Positions 56,097 to 64,000 of a stretch of 64,000 nt of DNA are shown one piece after another. The DNA is from Laspinema sp. D2d (lineage in GTDB: Bacteria; Cyanobacteriota; Cyanobacteriia; Cyanobacteriales; Laspinemataceae), in contig NZ_JAMXFC010000023.1 in NCBI RefSeq assembly GCF_025370755.1, positions 39,484 to 103,483 of the forward strand, read 5' to 3'. A program made the translations under genes and the position numbers. Under the pieces are notes generated by a model, which worked only from the letters and a program-made list of their open reading frames with translations, was not told where the DNA came from and searched no databases. How positions within the stretch are numbered: position 1 is the first letter of the stretch; every line of letters starts with the position of its first letter.

Positions 56097-57183
56097 GCCG
56101 AGGGGGGAAAAAATCAGGCAGGTCCAATCCGGGCCAACTTTGAGGGGGTATTTCCGGTTGAGGGTTGGGGAGTGGAGGTTTGGCAACGCGAGTTTGAGGG
56201 GGGGGAGTCGGGACTACCCGGGTTTGGGGAAGAGAAACCTGGGATTCTTGATTGGAAAATCCGGTGGCAATTAAGGTCATTCTCATTTCGCCATGCAGGC
56301 GATCGTCAATCACGGCACCAAAAATAATATTTGCATCCGGATCCACCACGTTATAGACTTCTGCCGCTGCGAGATTCACTTCATGTAAGGTGAGATCCAT
56401 GCCGCAGGTAATGTTAAAAACAACCCCTTTGGCCCCATTAATCGAACAATCTAAAAAGGGAGACGACATCGCCGAAATCGCCGCTTGTCTGGCGCGAGAT
56501 TGCCCTTGTCCAATTCCGATTCCCAGCAACGCAGTTCCGGCGCGACTCATGACCGATCGCACGTCGGCAAAATCCACATTCACCACCCCGGGAATCACAA
56601 TTAAATCGGAAATCCCCTGTACTCCCTGGCGCAGAATATCATCCGCCACACCAAAGGCATCCTGAACTGGCATATTGTCAGAAATCACCGATAACAATTT
56701 CTCATTCGGAACGGCGATCGCCGTATCCAAGCGAGTTTGTAAGGCTGTAATTGCTTCATCGGCAAGATGACTCCGCCGTTTCCCCTCGAAGGCAAAGGGA
56801 CGAGTCAAGACCCCAATGGTGAGTGCCCCTTGCTGTTTGGCAATTTCCGCGACAATGGGAGTGGCCCCAGTGCCAGTTCCCCCGCCCATGCCTGCGGTAA
56901 TAAAGACTAAATCACTCCCTTCCATCGCTGCGGCAATTTGACTGCGCGCATCTTCTGCCGCTTTTTGTCCGATGAGGGGATTTCCCCCAGTTCCTAACCC
57001 CTGGGTGAGTTTTTGCCCGATTTGAATGCGGCGATCGGCACGGCATTGGGCTAAAGCTCTAGCATCGGTGTTGATCCCTACAAATTCTACCCCAGACAGA
57101 TCACTAGCAATCATCCGGTTGATGGCATTACACCCGCCACCCCCGACGCCGATCACGGTAATTTTAATGAGACTATCGAGCAC
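56086..57183 (-). CDS. ftsZ: FtsZ-family cell-division GTPase
   Basis: 365 residues, GTG start with AGGAG upstream. The tubulin-like GTPase core is complete: [16 protein letters not shown] at 10-25, the signature GGGTGTG at 100-106, and the T7 loop NVDFADVR at 202-209 for GTP hydrolysis. The usual cyanobacterial N-terminal extension before the first strand is absent (core begins at residue 7). The linker is Pro/Val-rich and the C-terminal peptide [13 protein letters not shown] only loosely follows the FtsA/ZipN-binding consensus. No ftsQ lies upstream; instead a cNMP/NapH fusion gene ends 62 bp before. It may be a second FtsZ of the genome. Confidence 0.93.
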   Translation of the reverse strand: MLDSLIKITVIGVGGGGCNAINRMIASDLSGVEFVGINTDARALAQCRADRRIQIGQKLTQGLGTGGNPLIGQKAAEDARSQIAAAMEGSDLVFITAGMGGGTGTGATPIVAEIAKQQGALTIGVLTRPFAFEGKRRSHLADEAITALQTRLDTAIAVPNEKLLSVISDNMPVQDAFGVADDILRQGVQGISDLIVIPGVVNVDFADVRSVMSRAGTALLGIGIGQGQSRARQAAISAMSSPFLDCSINGAKGVVFNITCGMDLTLHEVNLAAAEVYNVVDPDANIIFGAVIDDRLHGEMRMTLIATGFSNQESQVSLPQTRVVPTPPPQTRVAKPPLPNPQPEIPPQSWPGLDLPDFFPPRRGR

Positions 57184-57245
57184 GATCTCGTTACTCCTGA
57201 TTTAATTCTGACTCCAGAGGGGCTGCGAATGCATCTCCATCTTTT

Positions 57246-59765
57246 TTACCCAACGATAATAACCCACATCCCCAAAGCTAATCCAAGGGTGACTAAATGT
57301 TGGGGAAGCAGCGATCGCAGGGACTCTCGGCCAATTTTTTGGGTTAACACAATGCTGAACCCCACGGCAGCAATGAGGGTGGTTCCCTGCAAAAAGGCAA
57401 TCACTGCGGGATGGGCAATCCAGACGGGCAATCCTTCCCCACTCAACCCAAAGGTGGCAAAGGTAACGGGTAAAATCCGTCCCGCTTCTCCTAATCCCAA
57501 GCGCAAATAATGGGCTAAACTACCCCCTAAAACTAAGGGCAAATAGCCATAAGCTAATTGAACAAAGGGTTTAGATTTGAAGGTGCGGTTGAATTGGGCG
57601 ATCGCCACCCCGGCAAGTAACACAACTGCCGCAGGAATCCCTAATGCCCCTAGGGACAATCCCAAATGGGGCCAAAATTGGCTTAAGTCAATCCCTAATC
57701 CTAAAACTGCATTAATCTCGGGCAACCGATGTAGAAAAATTCCCCCTAAAAGTAACAGCAACAAGGCAACTTCATAGCTACGGGGCTGATGAGTCGTCCA
57801 CAAATCAATTCCCGGTGGTCGTAAGTTGAATTCAACAGATCGATGGGGGCAGGCTTTTAAACAGGTCATGCATAAAACACAATCTCGGTTATCTTCTAAT
57901 TGAGCCGGATGAGAATAGAGAGGACAGCCATTGGTTTCCATTCCTTCTCCTTTTTGTGGACCGCCTTTATAACATTGATAGGTGGTACATTCGGCGGAAC
58001 AGGTTCCCTGTTGTGCTCTTAATTCCGTCATGGAAAGTTTGGCAAACAGTCCATTCATGCCGCCAATGGGACAGAGGTAGCGACACCAAAACCGCCGTTC
58101 AAAGATGGCGGAACAAATCATTGCCCCAGCGGTGATTAACAGGAGTAACCAGGCGGAGAGATAGGCAGTATTTTCTAAATGCCAGAGTTCTTCCCAAAGG
58201 AAAATTAGGGTAAATAAGCCAAACAGAAACCAGCCGCCCCATTTTTCCGCTTGCTGTCGGGGCCAGGGTTTGAGGTTGTGTTTTAATAACTTTTCGGAGA
58301 TTTTTTGGGTAATTTCTCCATAAATCATGAAGGGACAAACGGCACACCACAAGCGACCGACAAAGGGAAAAGCGAATAGAACTAACGGCCACCACCAGGC
58401 CCAAAAGAAGTTGAGGGCAAAGTTTTGATCGCGGGTTTGTGGACCGATAAATAAAATAGCGATAACTAGGGCAAAGGCAACAACAGTAAAGCCATAATTA
58501 ATGCGATCGGGCCACCAAGGACTCCGCAGAAAATGCCGTAATTGGGGATAAGCATTCAGTAAATTGAAGCGAAATCGCTTTTTCTTCCCTTGGGCAGACC
58601 AGAAAATTTCTTCGGTTAATTCTCGGGCACAATCTGACTGGACGATCGCCCGTTCTACTAAGTTTTGCAACTCCCGAATATTGCCCGGAAAATCATAAGA
58701 TTGCAGGCGACGGAGGGCTTCAGGAGTGAGTTTCGGTTTACTCAGCCCTTTGGCACGACAGTACAAGCTGATATAATACTCGACTTGAGCGCCAATGTCA
58801 GCTTTTCGGACTCGCAGGGGAGGCACTTTGAGGGTTTGATCCAGATGCGGGGCGATCGCCGGAAGATGTTTTTCTGCAATGGCTAGAATTTTGGCCGGGG
58901 TCGATTTAGGGGCGGCGGGAGTATCCCCCTCTCGGGTAACGGGTGTATAAGTGCCTGTTTTAAAGAGGGTGGCGATCGCCTCAAACAGTTCTGAAGGGAG
59001 TTCCTCAATTTTGTTTAAAATGAGTGTGCCTTCTCCTAACCATTCAATCAGTCCCGGTTTCCCTCCCGCCCGTCCAAAGAGTTCTGCCCCCCCTTTTTGG
59101 AGAATCCCACAGTCAATTTTGACAATGGGTTGCCGTCGGTGGGGGGAACCATAGTGAATCAGGGCAGCAATATTATCTTTTTCTAATCCCGGTTCCCCGA
59201 AAATATAAACCGATCGCCTATCAGACCCCGCCTCTCTAATCTGCTGTCTGAGACGTTGGGCATAGCGACTTCTGCCCACAATTCCCCGTTTTGCTTTGTT
59301 AACAAAATAGGGACGTAAAGCATCTTGTCTTTCTTGTTCATAAGTTAAAGCATTCGACACCTCCGCTAGTTCTTGGGCGAGTTGTCGGGTCAGGGTTTGG
59401 GTAATTTCTGGGTATTGCCGAACTAATTCTTGAACTTGGTCCGCCGGGACAAACCAGAGTTTAGATTCCGTGACGGTTAAAATCGTTTGTTCTTGAGGTT
59501 GTTCTAAGAGTAATGCCCGCAAGTTAATGGTGCAACCGGGACTCAATTCATTGGGGGAACGGGGGGCATTTTTTAGGGACGTTTGTAACTCTCCTTCTCG
59601 AAGGATGTAGAATCCGTTGGGCGCTTTCCCCTGTTCAGCGATCGCCACGTTTGCAGGGAAGATTTGCTCCTCAATAACTTGGGCGATCGCAATTAATACG
59701 GGTTCAGATAAACGACTCAATGCCGTTCGTTCTTGTAACCAATTGACGGGATTGATATCTGCCAT
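57246..59765 (-). CDS. cNMP-binding / sigma-54 AAA-like / NapH-type iron-sulfur membrane fusion
   Basis: 839 residues from the ATG at 59765, which has AGGAG nine bases upstream (the frame opens at 59789). Residues about 10-135 are a cyclic-nucleotide-binding-type roll (NGFYILREGELQTSL). About 165-395 is a sigma-54-activator-like AAA domain, but its Walker A reads GEPGLEKDN (no GK-S/T) and the GAFTGA loop is missing. From about 415 the protein is membrane-bound, with NapH-like pairs CAVCP (about 473) and CRYLCP (about 560), then a full 4Fe-4S motif CVLCMTCLKACP (about 631) and further spans. Predicted redox membrane protein with a sensor head. Confidence 0.88.
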   Translation of the reverse strand: MADINPVNWLQERTALSRLSEPVLIAIAQVIEEQIFPANVAIAEQGKAPNGFYILREGELQTSLKNAPRSPNELSPGCTINLRALLLEQPQEQTILTVTESKLWFVPADQVQELVRQYPEITQTLTRQLAQELAEVSNALTYEQERQDALRPYFVNKAKRGIVGRSRYAQRLRQQIREAGSDRRSVYIFGEPGLEKDNIAALIHYGSPHRRQPIVKIDCGILQKGGAELFGRAGGKPGLIEWLGEGTLILNKIEELPSELFEAIATLFKTGTYTPVTREGDTPAAPKSTPAKILAIAEKHLPAIAPHLDQTLKVPPLRVRKADIGAQVEYYISLYCRAKGLSKPKLTPEALRRLQSYDFPGNIRELQNLVERAIVQSDCARELTEEIFWSAQGKKKRFRFNLLNAYPQLRHFLRSPWWPDRINYGFTVVAFALVIAILFIGPQTRDQNFALNFFWAWWWPLVLFAFPFVGRLWCAVCPFMIYGEITQKISEKLLKHNLKPWPRQQAEKWGGWFLFGLFTLIFLWEELWHLENTAYLSAWLLLLITAGAMICSAIFERRFWCRYLCPIGGMNGLFAKLSMTELRAQQGTCSAECTTYQCYKGGPQKGEGMETNGCPLYSHPAQLEDNRDCVLCMTCLKACPHRSVEFNLRPPGIDLWTTHQPRSYEVALLLLLLGGIFLHRLPEINAVLGLGIDLSQFWPHLGLSLGALGIPAAVVLLAGVAIAQFNRTFKSKPFVQLAYGYLPLVLGGSLAHYLRLGLGEAGRILPVTFATFGLSGEGLPVWIAHPAVIAFLQGTTLIAAVGFSIVLTQKIGRESLRSLLPQHLVTLGLALGMWVIIVG

Positions 59766-60203
59766 AATTTCTCCTGTTTCTGCACCCATTTTAAAATTAA
59801 TTATTCCCTAATTCCGGTAATTCTGATTTCTAGGTTTGGATAAACTATCCACTTCAATTTTAAAATTATCAATAGGTTTTGGTTTCACAGTAAAGTATAG
59901 TTAAGGGAAAATAACTCCGTTTACATTCATCTTCCCAGCACATCTTTACAGCATTATATCCCACGAAGAGTTACCGAGTTTTTGAACACACTCCGTAGAC
60001 GCCCACACCAAATCTAGTCCTTAACTGGGGTAACAGTCTCATGGATTAAATGCGGTATCGATATCCCGGTGGATTTTGAGACCCAAGTCTAACCTAGATT
60101 TTTAGTGTACATCATTGAGAGCGGTTTGAGTGGTGAATTGCCCCCCAGTTTGAGTTCAAAAAAAGCATCCGAGAATCATTTGAATAATCAAAGTCTCCTA
60201 AGC
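59766..60203. other. Spacer between HAD and fusion genes
   Basis: 438 bp, both flanking genes on the minus strand. AT-rich near 59800-59890. No gene, no stable hairpin found. It holds the likely promoter of the fusion gene but none could be fixed. Confidence 0.4.
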
Positions 60204-60842
60204 TTACTCTAAGCGGGCGATCGCCTCCATTAAATCCTGGGGCTTATTAATCGCTAAATCAGGGTTGTGTTTAGATAAAACCGCTTTAGAATTAAATCCC
60301 CAACTCACGGCAATAACTTTGATTTTAGCTTTTCTAGCCGCTTCTATATCTCGGGTTTCATCTCCCACATAAATTACTTTTTCTGGGGAAACTCCTTCTT
60401 TTTTTAAGAAATTTTTAATGGCTTTATTTTTTCCGAATAAGGTGGAACCCGCATGAATAAAACTGAAAAGTTTACTCATTTCATTTCTTTCTAAAAATCC
60501 CTTGACATTTTCCAAAGAATTAGACGTAACAATTCCTAACTTATATTCTTTGTTGCTTAAATGTTGCAAAGCTTCTAAAATACCCGGAATAGGCTTTAAA
60601 TTTTGAATTTCATGATTTAATTCTAATTTGACCATTTGCAATAAAAAAGGTACTTTAAAAATAGGAATACCCGAAGTTTTAATGATTTGCATTGAATTCA
60701 TATTTCTCATATATTCGACATCTTCTTGAGTCGTTTTTTTATATCCAAACTCTCCAGCTAACCGATTGGTAATTTTTACAATAGAATCTAGGGTATCAGC
60801 GATCGTCCCATCAAAATCAAACAAAATTATTCTCACGGTCAT
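60204..60842 (-). CDS. HAD-superfamily phosphatase, phosphoglycolate-phosphatase-like
   Basis: 212 residues. Motif I FDFDGT with nucleophile Asp9 and Asp11, motif II VTSNS, conserved Lys in KNKAIKNFLKK, and motif III-IV YVGDETRDIEAA. The cap domain is of the small helical C1 type. Start ATG at 60842 with GAGGAAG upstream. Lys/Asn-rich and unusually AT-rich next to its neighbours, which fits acquisition or relaxed codon use. The phosphorylated substrate is unknown; phosphoglycolate is only a family guess. Confidence 0.9.
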   Translation of the reverse strand: MTVRIILFDFDGTIADTLDSIVKITNRLAGEFGYKKTTQEDVEYMRNMNSMQIIKTSGIPIFKVPFLLQMVKLELNHEIQNLKPIPGILEALQHLSNKEYKLGIVTSNSLENVKGFLERNEMSKLFSFIHAGSTLFGKNKAIKNFLKKEGVSPEKVIYVGDETRDIEAARKAKIKVIAVSWGFNSKAVLSKHNPDLAINKPQDLMEAIARLE

Positions 60843-60968
60843 CGACTTCCTCTATCATTTTTCTACACTCTATAGAACCCCAATTGACCTAGCAAGACCC
60901 TTACATCGTGCAAGAGTTGAGCGACTGAAAATCTAAAAAAGTAAAGATTTATAAATTTTCCTCTCTTT

Positions 60969-61047
60969 AGACCTCTTGCCCAATTCTAAAAAGCCCCCCT
61001 TAATAAGGGGGGTTGGGGGGATCAATCCGCTATTTTGTAAGAGGTCT
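60969..61047. repeat. MITE-like repeat, copy 3, with terminal inverted repeats
   Basis: A 79-bp element: AGACCTCTT (60969-60977) and AAGAGGTCT (61039-61047) as ends, CCCCCCTTAATAAGGGGGG in the middle, then TTGGGGGGATCAATCC. It is the cleanest of the three copies in the window (others at 4622 and 12130). Confidence 0.8.
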
Positions 61048-61392
61048 TTTAGTCACCCCGGGTCGAATCAGAAAGATTCAACCCCTGTCTATCCTATTCC
61101 GAAACATTAAGCCCCCACTGAATCAAATCATCAGGGGTGCATCCCAAGCGGCATCGAACTACCGGCAGGTTTTCTCCCTTGCGTTTAATTTTACGGTAGA
61201 TAATGTCCCTAACTAACAACCCGGGAAACTTGTCCCAAAATCAACCGAAAGACAGATGCCAATCAAGACTTTAGCAGTTCAATCCCGTTAACTCTGCCCT
61301 CGTTCACTCCATTAGGGGTGATCGCTGCCGCCTAGAACCCCAGTTAGTCCACTGTGTAAATTGCAGAAATTGTGGGGGTTCCCTGACAGACC

Positions 61393-61420
61393 TTGCCATT
61401 TTAAAATTTTTGTACATAAT
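61393..61420 (+). promoter_or_regulatory. Candidate promoter of the small exported protein gene
   Basis: TTGCCA (61393-61398), 16-bp spacer, CATAAT (61415-61420). Transcript start is about 30 bp before the ATG at 61458. Confidence 0.5.
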
Positions 61421-61457
61421 AGGTAAAAGCGTTGTCATTTCTTTTAAAAAATTGCTG

Positions 61458-61814
61458 ATGAAACCCAAACACGTTTTAGCCGGAATTCTTTCGACTGCAG
61501 CGATCGCCACGGGAATTTTAATGACCTCCGAGGCACAAGCATCAGGCTGTCCTTTCGCTAAAGGACGAACTCTATCGAGTCAAAAGCTATCCAATTCTAC
61601 AGGAATCCCGAAAGCCATTTTCCTAGGCGGTGCAGCATTGACAGCCGGTGCTAGTATTTTGGCAATCCGTCGTCTGGCAGGCGATCGCAGTCCCGAACAT
61701 CCAGAATTTTCCTCCACCGATGAGTTGATTATGCCATCGGAAGTGTTCTCCACAGTAGACACCGAACCCCAAGTATCGGTTGTGGAAGAAAAAGAACTCA
61801 CCTTAGTCCGCTAA
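61458..61814 (+). CDS. Small exported hypothetical protein
   Basis: 118 residues from the ATG at 61458; the longer frame from 61410 would start inside the promoter. Signal-peptide-like KHVLAGILSTAAIATGILM ends at SEAQASG. The mature part has a second hydrophobic stretch AIFLGGAALTAGASILAIRRL and an acidic Ser/Glu/Val tail. So it may be a small periplasmic or membrane protein. No family recognised. Confidence 0.7.
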   Translation: MKPKHVLAGILSTAAIATGILMTSEAQASGCPFAKGRTLSSQKLSNSTGIPKAIFLGGAALTAGASILAIRRLAGDRSPEHPEFSSTDELIMPSEVFSTVDTEPQVSVVEEKELTLVR

Positions 61815-62042
61815 TCCCATTCCAACCGGGTTCTCCTTGAAACTGATCCCTCGATCTGGATTACCGATAAGTTTGAGGAGTTAACCCGGTTGAAACGGCG
61901 TCCTCGATACCTTTAAATTTATTAATTACAGTCATCTATGTGTCCAGAAGCTGAGTCGATCCAGTCAGCTATTTTCTAACGCCTTGAATGGGGGATTTTC
62001 CACTGACTTCCCCTATATCCTTTTTTCTATGGCGATCGCAAT

Positions 62043-62771
62043 ATGGTTCTCAAATCGATTACCAGACGCCAATTATTTACCCTCTGGTATGTTTTACTGT
62101 CGTTATTGGTTGTCCTGTTAATTCAGCCCATTAGTTACGGCATCATGCGATTAACCACCCTCATCCTCGGGCTATTACTCTGGGGCGGGTGGTTATTTTT
62201 ATATTGGCATAAAAAGCCGGTTCGCTACGTTAACTTATCCCTGGCGATCGCCTTAAGTCTTGTTCTCATTTTACCCGGACATCCTGCGGATAAAAAGATG
62301 TTACAAGCCGCTTATATCCGGGAACTCCAACGCTATGATGGCACTTCTTATCTTTGGGGTGGCGAAAACCATTTGGGAATTGACTGTTCCGGATTAGTCC
62401 GCCAAGGTTTAATTCAAGCGAACTGGAAAATCGGCCTCAAAACCCTCAATCCTGCACTGGTTAGAAAGGGAATAGAACTCTGGTGGTATGATGCCGGGGC
62501 CGATGCCTTAAGGGATGAATATCGCAATTTTACCACAAGAGGACAACAAGCCACCAGTATTAACGAATTAAACCATCATACCATTCAACCGGGGGATTTA
62601 GCAGTTACCGTAGATGGAGAACATATCTTAGCTTATCTCGGGAATTTTACCTGGATTGAAGCCGATCCGGGCTATCTTAAAGTGATTCAAGTTACGGTTC
62701 CCGAACCGGACAACTTATGGTTTAAGGTTCCCATTTATGTATTGCGCTGGCAACAACTCTCTTCCCCGTAA
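62043..62771 (+). CDS. NlpC/P60-family membrane peptidase
   Basis: 242 residues. Membrane spans at about 11-30, 36-55 and 64-79 precede a cysteine-peptidase domain with catalytic Cys115 in GIDCSGLVRQ, His194 in GEHILAYLG and the YLWGG entry motif. Family enzymes cut peptidoglycan stem peptides, and this one would be held at the membrane facing the periplasm. Start ATG at 62043 just after a HIP1 site. Confidence 0.88.
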   Translation: MVLKSITRRQLFTLWYVLLSLLVVLLIQPISYGIMRLTTLILGLLLWGGWLFLYWHKKPVRYVNLSLAIALSLVLILPGHPADKKMLQAAYIRELQRYDGTSYLWGGENHLGIDCSGLVRQGLIQANWKIGLKTLNPALVRKGIELWWYDAGADALRDEYRNFTTRGQQATSINELNHHTIQPGDLAVTVDGEHILAYLGNFTWIEADPGYLKVIQVTVPEPDNLWFKVPIYVLRWQQLSSP

Positions 62772-62867
62772 AAGCCTTTCCCTCTCCCATCAAAATAGCG
62801 AGCAAAATGCAAAGTCGGGGGAATTGCTTAGATGTGCGCTACTCCAACCTTTTCGGGCGGTTATCCC

Positions 62868-62898
62868 TTGCCAAACTGATTTAGCCTCGCTCTATAAT
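62868..62898 (+). promoter_or_regulatory. Candidate promoter of the DUF3370 gene
   Basis: TTGCCA (62868-62873) and a perfect TATAAT (62893-62898) are 19 bp apart, slightly long. The leader would be about 25 nt. Confidence 0.45.
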
Positions 62899-62928
62899 AG
62901 AACTATTAATTACTGAGCCTTAAATTTT

Positions 62929-63984
62929 ATGCAGACTTCGGTCAGTCGGTTGAGTGCTATAGGGTTTTGTGGGCTATTAGTGCTATTGACAGGCGGCTGT
63001 GTTACGAAAGCTGACCCCAACTCCCCGGGAATTGATGCGGGAATTCCTGATGGTAAACCGCCCAACTCAGCACAAGCGGCATCCCCTCAAGAAATTGTGA
63101 AATCCAACGTCGTGCGATCGCTCCCGGGGGGATTAGATCAAGTCCCCATGTTTAATAGTAATAGCCCAGAATGGGTCAAAGTTGAAGGCATTTTACTCTC
63201 CACCTTTCCCCCAGCAGGCAAACAAGTCCCCGCCGCCCATCTCAACTTTGCGTTTAACGATAAATTTGAGCTATTTGCTCACCATTTTACCCATACTCCC
63301 CCGAATTTACAAACCCTCTATATCGGGATTTTAGTCAATAATCCTGGCGCGGAAGCTGTTACGGTAACCGTCCCCGAAGGTGCGAGTTATTTACTAGAAC
63401 CTGATGCTCCTTTTAAAGAAAAACCGGCCATGAGTGATAATCCTAATGGGGAGATTTATTCAGGGCCAGGAATTCGAGCCGTTGATAATGTATTGCGGGG
63501 AATCAGACAAGCGGATTTACCCGAAACCTTAGTCATTCCCCCGGGAGAAAGTCGGATGTTAATGAATCATCCAATTCCCGTAAAAGGCTTAGAAAAACCC
63601 ATTAATGGACGTTCTACCTTTCTGCGATTACAGAGTGATGGTCCCGTGTATTTAGCATCCTTAGCCCTGTATGCTAAAACGGATTCTAATGGAACCGAAC
63701 GTGCCCCCAATTTAGAAGAATGGCAGCAACTTTTAACGACGGGTAATTTAGCTTTACCCCGAGATAAGACCCCCAGTCCACCGGAACAAGTCAGCGGGCA
63801 ACTAATTTATAGTCGCGTGGCTGGAGTTCAGGAAGGGTCGAAATGGGAGGCAAATTTAGTTGATGAAGGGAGTGAATATTTAGCGCTTCCAGACCCCGCA
63901 AAAGCCGTGTCTTATGTGATTAGTAGTGCGATTCGTTCTGGAGAAACCCAGTTTTTGGGGGGATTCCAGGCTTTGATAGAGTAA
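62929..63984 (+). CDS. DUF3370 domain lipoprotein
   Basis: 351 residues. Signal peptide FCGLLVLLTGGC with lipobox Cys24. The DUF3370 core begins VVRSLPGGLDQVPMFNSNSPE and spans most of the chain (YIGILVNNPGAEAVTVTVPEG, ESRMLMNHPIPVKG, SDGPVYLASLALYAK). It is a cyanobacterial envelope family of unknown function. Full length; ends 16 bp before the window edge. Confidence 0.88.
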   Translation: MQTSVSRLSAIGFCGLLVLLTGGCVTKADPNSPGIDAGIPDGKPPNSAQAASPQEIVKSNVVRSLPGGLDQVPMFNSNSPEWVKVEGILLSTFPPAGKQVPAAHLNFAFNDKFELFAHHFTHTPPNLQTLYIGILVNNPGAEAVTVTVPEGASYLLEPDAPFKEKPAMSDNPNGEIYSGPGIRAVDNVLRGIRQADLPETLVIPPGESRMLMNHPIPVKGLEKPINGRSTFLRLQSDGPVYLASLALYAKTDSNGTERAPNLEEWQQLLTTGNLALPRDKTPSPPEQVSGQLIYSRVAGVQEGSKWEANLVDEGSEYLALPDPAKAVSYVISSAIRSGETQFLGGFQALIE

Positions 63985-64000
63985 CCTCTCTGGGTTGATT

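Larger units (their letters stand above)
60843..61457. other. 615-bp spacer with MITE-like repeat and promoter
   Basis: Contains the repeat at 60969-61047 and a promoter at 61393-61420. The rest (61050-61390) has short open frames but none supported. Confidence 0.5.

Noticed and set aside
55845..56274. Open frames 55845-56186 (-) and 55987-56274 (+) made of Gly-Glu-Met or Ile-Ser-Pro repeats
   Set aside because: They arise from the purine/pyrimidine repeat tracts and overlap FtsZ and DUF928 codons.

Overview
The window is chromosomal DNA from a cyanobacterium, most likely a filamentous, Oscillatoria-like one. The evidence is the very frequent HIP1-type octamer GCGATCGC in genes and spacers, a tpiA-folP pair, cyanobacterial families (DUF928, DUF3370, DUF2887, a RarA fusion, a cyanobacteriochrome-type GAF domain), a WD40 Ser/Thr kinase and abundant short intergenic hairpin repeats. 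Species cannot be named from the sequence alone. No CRISPR array, rRNA, transposase or prophage was seen. One tRNA (Ser, TGA) is present.

Layout. 0-20.6 kb is a mosaic of mostly monocistronic housekeeping and accessory genes: tpiA (cut by the left edge), folP, an SPFH protein, a secreted alpha/beta hydrolase, a DUF2887 nuclease-like gene with a duplicated 3' fragment, a zinc-ribbon/kinase/WD40 protein, a two-repeat helical protein, tRNA-Ser, two metallophosphoesterases, nadA, a TerB-like protein, an M61 peptidase, a Crp/Fnr regulator, a Mn-catalase and a DsbA-like protein. About 21-42 kb is one co-directional exopolysaccharide/O-antigen-type locus. It holds seven GT2 and three GT4 glycosyltransferases, two Wzx-type flippases, a membrane-anchored GH74-like beta-propeller, a Wzz/PCP-type chain-length protein and a Wzy/O-antigen-ligase-type membrane protein. 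A four-gene block (GT2-flippase-GT2-GT2) occurs twice in the same order, flanking the GT4 genes, which points to segmental duplication. 42-64 kb carries a RarA-methyltransferase-like fusion, a CBS-PAS-cyanobacteriochrome GAF-GGDEF protein, an HxlR/pirin divergent pair, an RND efflux operon, a DUF928 lipoprotein, an FtsZ, a three-part cNMP/AAA/NapH-type fusion, a HAD phosphatase, a NlpC/P60 membrane protein and a DUF3370 lipoprotein.

How it fits together. The 21-42 kb genes would assemble lipid-linked repeat units (GT2/GT4), flip them (two Wzx), polymerise them (Wzy-like) and set chain length (PCP-like). No initiating phosphoglycosyltransferase, outer-membrane exporter or PCP kinase is visible, so the locus must be completed elsewhere. 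The light-responsive diguanylate cyclase candidate 4 kb downstream is a possible regulator of exopolysaccharide, by analogy only. A 1.2 kb gene-free stretch inside the locus holds a good promoter, about 420 nt of predicted leader and a three-helix-junction fold just before a GT4 start.

Most notable observations: the duplicated glycan block; the structured leader at 26.1-26.6 kb; the cNMP-AAA-NapH fusion with a degenerate ATPase site upstream of an ftsZ lacking its usual neighbour; mirrored purine/pyrimidine tracts that supply the stop codons of two convergent genes; and families of small intergenic hairpin repeats, one of which supplies the stop codon of the terB-like gene. All functional statements come from reading motifs; no database search was run.
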